From: UBA4292 sp002395865
Lineage (GTDB): Bacteria > Bacillota > Clostridia > Lachnospirales > Lachnospiraceae
NCBI GenBank assembly: GCA_946533395.1
Contig: CAMNBU010000040.1
Location: forward strand, 1-20,255
Length of the DNA stretch: 20,255 bases
Reading direction: 5' to 3'
The notes beneath the pieces are model-generated. The model saw only the letters and a list, made by a program, of their open reading frames with translations, did not search any database and was not told the origin of the DNA. A program made the translations under genes and the position numbers. Positions 15,435-20,255 of this stretch are shown here, one piece after another; position 1 is the stretch's first letter; the number at the start of each line of letters is the position of its first letter.

Positions 15435-16331
15435 TCAACGCAGTCTAAGCGGGCGCAGAAATGCCGTACTTACAAGCGAGTAGATAAGATATGTTATCAA
15501 TACTCCAAAGCATACATCCGACAGGAAATGATTGGTCATATGGATCCTGTTATAACCGTAGATAATTACAAAGACGCAAGCAAGCACAAAGGCTGTCATG
15601 TTCTTTTTAAAGCTTCGCTTTTTCATCACATCGGTCAGCATCGGAAGCGAAAACATCATGCTCGCAATAGTCATATTGCCGCTGGGCCAGCTTTTAAAGC
15701 TGTCATCACTGCCGGCAAGATTTGGGATCATCTGCCACCAGCTGCGAAATTCGGATCTCGGATCCTCAAGCGTTATCAGATACTTATACCTCGGGCGTGA
15801 AGCAACCTGTTTAAGCCAAAGATTAATGCTGTCTGCCGCAATACCCGCAATGAGGATAGCAGCACCGACCGCGATCAGCTTGTCCGGATCATTGCTGTCA
15901 GCCAACCGTATCATAACAAAAGGAATCCAGCTGTACAAAACAGCCCAGAACAGCCAGCTGAAAACGGACAGAACTGCGGATGATTCTCCTGCCGTGTATC
16001 CAAAAAGCGCCCGGACAGCCTTTCCGTTATAGCTGTTGGAATAATATACTGCCATGAACCAACCGACTATCAAAAGCGTCCAGGCAAGCAAACGATATCC
16101 ATCGCCTTTCTTTTTAAGTCCAGAATACAGGCAGGCTCCTGCTGCCGGATACAGGCAATATGAAAAGTAAGAACCATAGGTGGCAAAAAATGACCCCAGT
16201 TCCGTTTTATTGGCCAATACGGCATTAATCTCAAAATCCCAAAAAGAACCTATGACAATACCAAGAACGCATACTGTGATGACTGTCCAAAAACAGGCTG
16301 CCGGCACTGACATGACAGTTTTTCTGTTCAT
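15435..16331 (-). CDS. PAP2-family (phosphatidic acid phosphatase type 2-like) membrane protein
   Basis: 298 residues, about six membrane helices. PAP2 motifs: K174-x6-R181 (KQVASRPRYK, with Tyr where Pro is usual), PSGN at 216-219 (normally PSGH), and R262-x5-H268-x3-D272 (NRIHMTNHFLSD). The nucleophile His268, its Asp and both arginines are kept, but the general-acid His of motif 2 is Asn, so activity may be reduced or altered. The family dephosphorylates lipid phosphates or diphosphates (for example undecaprenyl diphosphate) at the outer membrane face. The ATG at 16331 was chosen because an almost perfect GGGAGGTGAT site lies 6 bases upstream; the frame is open further to 16367 without need. 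It converges on the ATPase gene with 35 bases between and no obvious terminator. Confidence 0.82.
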   Translation of the reverse strand: MNRKTVMSVPAACFWTVITVCVLGIVIGSFWDFEINAVLANKTELGSFFATYGSYFSYCLYPAAGACLYSGLKKKGDGYRLLAWTLLIVGWFMAVYYSNSYNGKAVRALFGYTAGESSAVLSVFSWLFWAVLYSWIPFVMIRLADSNDPDKLIAVGAAILIAGIAADSINLWLKQVASRPRYKYLITLEDPRSEFRSWWQMIPNLAGSDDSFKSWPSGNMTIASMMFSLPMLTDVMKKRSFKKNMTAFVLACVFVIIYGYNRIHMTNHFLSDVCFGVLITYLIYSLVSTAFLRPLRLR

Positions 16332-16337
16332 AAAAAA

Positions 16338-16347
16338 ATCACCTCCC
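16338..16347 (-). promoter_or_regulatory. Near-perfect ribosome binding site of the PAP2-like gene
   Basis: On the reverse strand GGGAGGTGAT stands 6 bases before the ATG at 16331. It matches the 16S anti-Shine-Dalgarno over at least eight positions and decides this start over the ATG at 16367. Confidence 0.75.
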
Positions 16348-16468
16348 TCAAAAAACAAAGACCCCATGTGTCAAATGTATCGTCCAAAGGCCTGTCCTTA
16401 CTGCCTGAAAGCGCCCATTTTCAAAATAGAACAATAAAACGAATAATGCAATATACCCATAATACCAT

Positions 16469-17302
16469 TCATCGGCACGCAAGTGCACAGTTGTATTCGT
16501 CCTGCATGCTTTTTGACACATAATTCCATCCCTTGTTCTTTATAGAAAACCTTATAACGCCTGTAAAGCCGTCCATAAAATCTATATAGATATAAAAGAC
16601 CGGTCTATTATTGTATTCTGTTCTCTTTATCTCCCAGCCAGTTATCTGTTCAGCGTTTTCAGCAACTGTGTCTTTGCCGCTGCTCATTGCCGTTACCGGA
16701 AATCTGTCATGCTGATATCTGATGATGCGGTCGATATAATTTTTTTTTGCCTTCTCGGGTACTTTCCTGTAAAACCCACCGAATTTCCCCATTAAGATGT
16801 TCACCATGCAAAAGATGTAATGGCACCGTATCCGATACTCGCTGCAATCACTTTTTTTGCTTCTGCCCCATTCTTTAATAAACCTTTTATGAAAAGCTTC
16901 ATATCCGATCGCGTCTGCCTGCTCCATACAGCATGCGCTGGCTGTTCTCTGTCTGTGCCCTTTTACACCTTCCAGCCTGTCACGGTATTTTTTCACAGTC
17001 TTCATTATCCTTGCTTCGATCACGATATAAGGAATCACGAGAATCACGGCCGCAATCAGCAAAAACATCAGTATCAGCCACCAAATACCATGCCCCGCGA
17101 CAGAATAACAAAGGAAACCAAAAGTAAAGCATATCGGCGGAAACATTGTAAAGAAGATGCAAAGAAACAGATTGCTAAGATCGTTCCAGCCCTTGTGGTC
17201 AATAAATCTCAGCAGTTTGTCGATAAGGGATATCACAGTATAAAGCAGTATCGTTCCGCCTATCCAGCAAATATCTATCCAGAATACTCTTCCCCAAGTC
17301 AT
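16469..17302 (-). CDS. Unrecognised three-helix membrane protein
   Basis: 277 residues. I do not recognise the family. Three hydrophobic helices lie at about 6-27, 43-66 and 71-95. A basic, probably cytoplasmic region of 180 residues follows, with a KKYRDRLEGVKGHR start, several cysteines, and a C-terminal part that looks beta-rich (PVFYIYIDFMDGFTGVIRFSIKNKGW). GAGGA sits 8 bases before the ATG on the reverse strand, and a near-consensus promoter lies upstream, so it is very probably a real gene. The PAP2-like gene follows 137 bases later in the same direction. Codon use is more AT-rich than in the flanking operons. Confidence 0.75.
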   Translation of the reverse strand: MTWGRVFWIDICWIGGTILLYTVISLIDKLLRFIDHKGWNDLSNLFLCIFFTMFPPICFTFGFLCYSVAGHGIWWLILMFLLIAAVILVIPYIVIEARIMKTVKKYRDRLEGVKGHRQRTASACCMEQADAIGYEAFHKRFIKEWGRSKKSDCSEYRIRCHYIFCMVNILMGKFGGFYRKVPEKAKKNYIDRIIRYQHDRFPVTAMSSGKDTVAENAEQITGWEIKRTEYNNRPVFYIYIDFMDGFTGVIRFSIKNKGWNYVSKSMQDEYNCALACR

Positions 17303-17357
17303 GATTTTTCCTCTTTATTCCAGTTTTGATACATGTGGACGTTGTTCGTGTTTCATT

Positions 17358-17386
17358 ATTATATGGATAACAGGACAAAAAGTCAA
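17358..17386 (-). promoter_or_regulatory. Near-consensus promoter of the minus-strand pair
   Basis: On the reverse strand TTGACT (17381-17386) and a perfect TATAAT (17358-17363) are exactly 17 bases apart. This is the best sigma-A match in the window, about 56 bases before the ATG at 17302. A 6-base inverted repeat (AAATCA 17392-17397 / TGATTT 17404-17409) lies just upstream of the -35 and could be an operator. Confidence 0.7.
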
Positions 17387-17500
17387 ATCAAAAATCAAAA
17401 GTCTGATTTCCGTAAAGTAAAGTATCAGTCAAATTAACAGGCCATCTCGGGTGTTTTTTTCACCACGAAATCCTCTGACGTGCTCCCATAAAAAAATATG

Positions 17501-17529
17501 TTGCCAGCTTGTATAAAAAGTGCTATAGT
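17501..17529 (+). promoter_or_regulatory. Promoter of the lipoprotein-ileS operon
   Basis: TTGCCA (17501-17506), a 17-base spacer and TATAGT (17524-17529), with TGC just before the -10 (an extended -10). The predicted start lies about 45 bases before the ATG at 17582. The short leader holds a wobble-containing hairpin just before the AAGGAGG site. It has no room for a T-box. Confidence 0.65.
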
Positions 17530-17581
17530 AGCATAGATTCCGTGTGCGAACTTCGCGCGGAAAAAGGAGGAAGTTAAGAAC

Positions 17582-18976
17582 ATGAAGTCAAAAAGAGCTG
17601 CGGGCATCTGCCTTGCCGCAGGAATTGCAGGCGCGTCGCTGACAGGCTGCTATGCCAAGCTGACGCAGAGTGAGTATTCAAAGACCGTGGGTGCCACGTT
17701 CGGAAGCACTAATATTTATTTTGACGAGATCAACTACTATGTCAAGATGAATCAGGTGACCTACGATTACTATTTCGAAAACTATTACGCGTACTACACG
17801 AACTACAAGACGCTGAAGGAGTTCTACGAGGGAACGGACCTCACCACGGGAGGAAAGACTATGTGGGAGAGCCTGAAGCAGTCATCGCTTCAGTCACTGT
17901 GGCAGACCTACGCGCTGGTCGAGTTTGCGAAGAAGAACAACATCACACTGACTGACGAGGAGCAGCAGAAGGTAAATGACGCGGTGGATGAGTATTTCCA
18001 CGATACCGATACGGGCATCATAGAGGCGATGGGAGCTACCAGAGAGCTCACGACAAAGGTCATCACGGACAATGCCTTGGCCAACAAGGCATACACGGTG
18101 ATCACCGATGACATAGATACCACTGTAAATGACGCGGATTTCAGATACACGGAGATAGCTTATGTTCGCATCGCGGCCGCACCGGCAGACACTACCGCCG
18201 AGAGCACTACAGCTGCGGATGAGACCGAGGCGGGTGATTCTACCGAGACCACTCAGGCTGAGGAGACGAAGACCATAGGCAAGGACGAGCTCATGGCGAT
18301 GGGCGATACCGTTTTGAGTGAGCTCAAGACTGCAGTAGCCACCAATAAGAGTAATGCCGCGGAGACGGTGAAAAAGCTGCATGAGAGCGATAAGGATTAC
18401 ACCTTCTCAAGCTCCGAGTCCGCGATATACGGAAAGCCCGCGGAGGATGCCACAGAGAGCATATCCACATGGGCATGGAATAATCTGAAGACAGGCGATT
18501 ACGACAAGTATTACGATGAGACCAATTCCGCATGCTATGTCGTATACTGTGTAAATGACGACAACGCGAAGTCGAAGGCAAGCGCCATTGAAACCGAGCT
18601 GGAGAACAGAAGAGCAGATAAGTTCAAGGAGAAGTACAAGGCCATCGCGGATTCCGGTTCGGTATTTTCAGTGAAGGAGAAGCTCCTGGCTCAGTATGAT
18701 TTCGCTGAGATCAAGTATTCGGGCAAGAGCGCGCACTCTGAGGAGGAGACCACTGCCGAGACGACAACTACCGCGGAAGCTACCACGGCTGAGACTACTG
18801 CAGAGGCGCCCGAGACATCTGAGGACGTGACTTTGGAGCCCGGGACCGACGCTGAGACGACACAGGAGCAGGAAGAGTCCGAGCAGGCGACAGACGAGGA
18901 GCCTGGGCAGGAGCAGACGAACGAGCCCGATGAGAATGCACAGGGTGATGAGCCCACTACCGCTTTGGCGGAGTAA
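17582..18976 (+). CDS. Lipoprotein with Thr/Glu-rich segments, distantly PrsA/SurA-like
   Basis: 464 residues. The signal peptide ends SLTGC (lipidated Cys23). The region after it (GATFGSTNIYFDEINYYVKM, then a long tyrosine-rich helix and FAKKNNITLTDEEQQKV) has the layout of the SurA/PrsA N-terminal chaperone domain. The middle, interrupted by a Thr/Glu/Ala-rich insert at about 198-232, lacks a convincing parvulin active site. The last 80 residues (384-464) are almost only Thr, Glu, Ala, Gln, Asp and Pro, like a wall-spanning or surface linker. A role as an extracytoplasmic folding helper is an inference; it could be an unrelated surface lipoprotein. AAGGAGG lies about 8 bases before the ATG, and a clear promoter precedes it. 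The gap to ileS is 17 bases. Confidence 0.8.
   Translation: MKSKRAAGICLAAGIAGASLTGCYAKLTQSEYSKTVGATFGSTNIYFDEINYYVKMNQVTYDYYFENYYAYYTNYKTLKEFYEGTDLTTGGKTMWESLKQSSLQSLWQTYALVEFAKKNNITLTDEEQQKVNDAVDEYFHDTDTGIIEAMGATRELTTKVITDNALANKAYTVITDDIDTTVNDADFRYTEIAYVRIAAAPADTTAESTTAADETEAGDSTETTQAEETKTIGKDELMAMGDTVLSELKTAVATNKSNAAETVKKLHESDKDYTFSSSESAIYGKPAEDATESISTWAWNNLKTGDYDKYYDETNSACYVVYCVNDDNAKSKASAIETELENRRADKFKEKYKAIADSGSVFSVKEKLLAQYDFAEIKYSGKSAHSEEETTAETTTTAEATTAETTAEAPETSEDVTLEPGTDAETTQEQEESEQATDEEPGQEQTNEPDENAQGDEPTTALAE
18735..18972 (+). repeat. Low-complexity Thr/Glu-coding tract
   Basis: Degenerate repeats of ACT/ACC/ACG, GAG and GCN codons encode the acidic tail of the lipoprotein, with units such as AETTTTAEATTAETTAEA. 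The codons vary, which argues for selection on composition rather than recent slippage. Confidence 0.65.
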
Positions 18977-18993
18977 TTATTCCGGAGGATGAT

Positions 18994-20255
18994 ATGTACC
19001 GCAAGGTAAGCACTGATTTGAATTTTGTTGAGAGAGAAGCAGGAGTCGAGAAATTCTGGCGAGATAACAGGATCTTCGAGAAGAGCATGGAGAGCCGCGA
19101 GGGGCATCCCCAGTACATGTTCTACGATGGTCCGCCCACGGCCAACGGAAAGCCACACATCGGCCACGTGCTCACGAGGACCATCAAGGATATGATCCCG
19201 AGATACCGCACCATGAAGGGCTACGAGGTCCCGAGAAAGGCCGGCTGGGATACACACGGACTTCCCGTGGAGCTCGAGGTCGAGAAGGAGCTGGGACTCG
19301 ACGGCAAGGAGCAGATCGAGCAGTACGGTCTGGAGCCGTTCATTGACAGATGCAAGGAGAATGTCTGGAAGTACAAGGGCATGTGGGAGGATTTCTCCTA
19401 CAAGGTAGGCTTCTGGGCGGATATGGATGACCCATATGTGACCTATTATGACAGCTTCATCGAGTCCGAGTGGTGGGCTCTGAAGCAGATATGGGACAAG
19501 AAGCTCCTCTATAAGGGCTTCAAGATAGTTCCATACTGCCCCAGATGCGGCACCCCGCTTTCAAGCCATGAGGTGGCTCAGGGCTACAAGGATGTAAAGG
19601 AGCGATCGGCCATCGCCAGATTTAAGGTGAAGGGCGAGGACGCGTACATACTCGCGTGGACGACCACACCGTGGACGCTTCCTTCGAACGTCGCTCTTTG
19701 CGTGAACCCGTCCGAGACCTATGTGAAGGTAAAGACGGCTGACGGATACACATATTATATGGCGCAGGCACTTCTTGAGAGAGTGCTCGGCGATCCCCCC
19801 GCCGCTCCGTATGAGGTCGTGGAGACCTATGTGGGAACCGACCTTGAGGGCAAGGAGTACGAGCCCCTGTACGCGTGCGCGGGTGAGAAGGCTGCGGAGC
19901 AGAACAAGAAGGCGCATTTCGTGACTTGCGACGACTATGTAACCATGGATGACGGTACAGGCGTCGTTCACATAGCGCCTGCCTTCGGTGAGGATGACTC
20001 GCGTGTCGGCAGAAAGTATGATCTTCCCTTCGTTCAGTTCGTGGACGCGAAGGGCGATATGACGGCTGAGACGCCTTTTGCGGGACTCTTCGTGAAGAAG
20101 GCGGATCCCGAGGTGCTCAAGGACCTCGACGCGAGAGGACTCCTCTTCGCGGCTCCGAAGTTCGAGCACAGCTATCCACACTGCTGGAGATGCGACACAC
20201 CTCTCATCTACTACGCGAGAGAGTCGTGGTTCATCAAGATGACCGGGGTCAGGGA
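18994..20255 (+). CDS. ileS: Isoleucyl-tRNA synthetase, N-terminal part (runs off the window)
   Basis: The first 420 residues are visible. Class I signature: FYDGPPTANGKPHIGHVL, with HIGH near residue 54. Then come GWDTHGLPVELEVEKELG, a zinc-type CPRCGTPLSSHEV group, and the editing (CP1) domain with WTTTPWTLPSNVALCV and DGTGVVHIAPAFGEDD. The enzyme charges tRNA-Ile and edits valine. The wording around the HIGH motif (TIKDMIPRYRTMKGYEV, VELEVEKELG) resembles type 2 (eukaryote-like) IleRS more than type 1; type 2 enzymes are often less sensitive to mupirocin. GGAGG lies 5 bases before the ATG. It is in an operon with the lipoprotein and has no T-box leader of its own, unlike many Firmicute ileS genes. 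The KMSKS loop is outside the window. Confidence 0.95.
   Translation, partial: MYRKVSTDLNFVEREAGVEKFWRDNRIFEKSMESREGHPQYMFYDGPPTANGKPHIGHVLTRTIKDMIPRYRTMKGYEVPRKAGWDTHGLPVELEVEKELGLDGKEQIEQYGLEPFIDRCKENVWKYKGMWEDFSYKVGFWADMDDPYVTYYDSFIESEWWALKQIWDKKLLYKGFKIVPYCPRCGTPLSSHEVAQGYKDVKERSAIARFKVKGEDAYILAWTTTPWTLPSNVALCVNPSETYVKVKTADGYTYYMAQALLERVLGDPPAAPYEVVETYVGTDLEGKEYEPLYACAGEKAAEQNKKAHFVTCDDYVTMDDGTGVVHIAPAFGEDDSRVGRKYDLPFVQFVDAKGDMTAETPFAGLFVKKADPEVLKDLDARGLLFAAPKFEHSYPHCWRCDTPLIYYARESWFIKMTGVR

Noticed and set aside
15288..15800. 170-codon plus-strand open frame over the ATPase end and the PAP2-like gene
   Set aside because: It overlaps two real genes and has no recognisable content or start signal.
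17446..17466. GGTG-T7-CACC as a terminator
   Set aside because: Only four base pairs form, and the T run is in the loop rather than after the stem.
17303..17581. T-box leader for ileS
   Set aside because: No AGGGTGGNACCGCG-like T-box sequence or antiterminator is visible, and the promoter lies only about 45 bases before the lipoprotein gene.

Overview
The window looks like chromosomal DNA of a Gram-positive, clostridial bacterium, most likely a Lachnospiraceae-type organism of moderate GC content. The reasons are strong GGAGG-type ribosome binding sites, Gram-positive lipoprotein signals, frequent AGA/AGG and ATA codons, a CD1871A-family CXXC miniprotein, an Exp7/CtpE-type P-ATPase and a type-2-like isoleucyl-tRNA synthetase. 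The genus cannot be fixed from the sequence alone.

Layout. (1) 1-855, minus strand: the N-terminal part of a membrane-anchored TIR-domain protein whose 3' end lies outside the window. It runs divergently from (2) a plus-strand block: a DHH phosphoesterase (1121-2707), the wreck of a SulP anion transporter (2742-3279), a CinA/PncC-type amidohydrolase (3269-3796), a family 2 glycosyltransferase (3825-4580) and an EamA/DMT transporter (4582-5442). (3) 5492-7115: a compact thiol/electron-transfer operon of a CXXC miniprotein, a NapH-like polyferredoxin membrane protein and a TlpA/ResA-like thioredoxin lipoprotein, closed by an intrinsic terminator. (4) 7223-15399: a run of closely spaced plus-strand genes from a clear promoter. 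They are an aldo/keto reductase with ferredoxin clusters, a REC-GGDEF(degenerate)-EAL response regulator, a free Hpt protein, a hybrid histidine kinase with two receiver domains, and a P-type cation ATPase. The three signalling genes supply every component of a multistep phosphorelay that would end on a c-di-GMP phosphodiesterase. (5) 15435-17302, minus strand: a visibly more AT-rich two-gene segment (a PAP2-like phosphatase with an altered motif and an unrecognised three-helix membrane protein) that may be acquired DNA. (6) 17582 to the end, plus strand: a lipoprotein with Thr/Glu-rich low-complexity segments, distantly like PrsA/SurA foldases, followed after 17 bases by ileS, which runs off the window.

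The most interesting items are the membrane TIR protein with a tandem repeat over its promoter, the complete phosphorelay to c-di-GMP, the three-gene thiol/Fe-S module, and the odd AT-rich insert. No RNA genes, CRISPR arrays, insertion sequences or attachment sites were found. No gap between genes exceeds about 280 bases.
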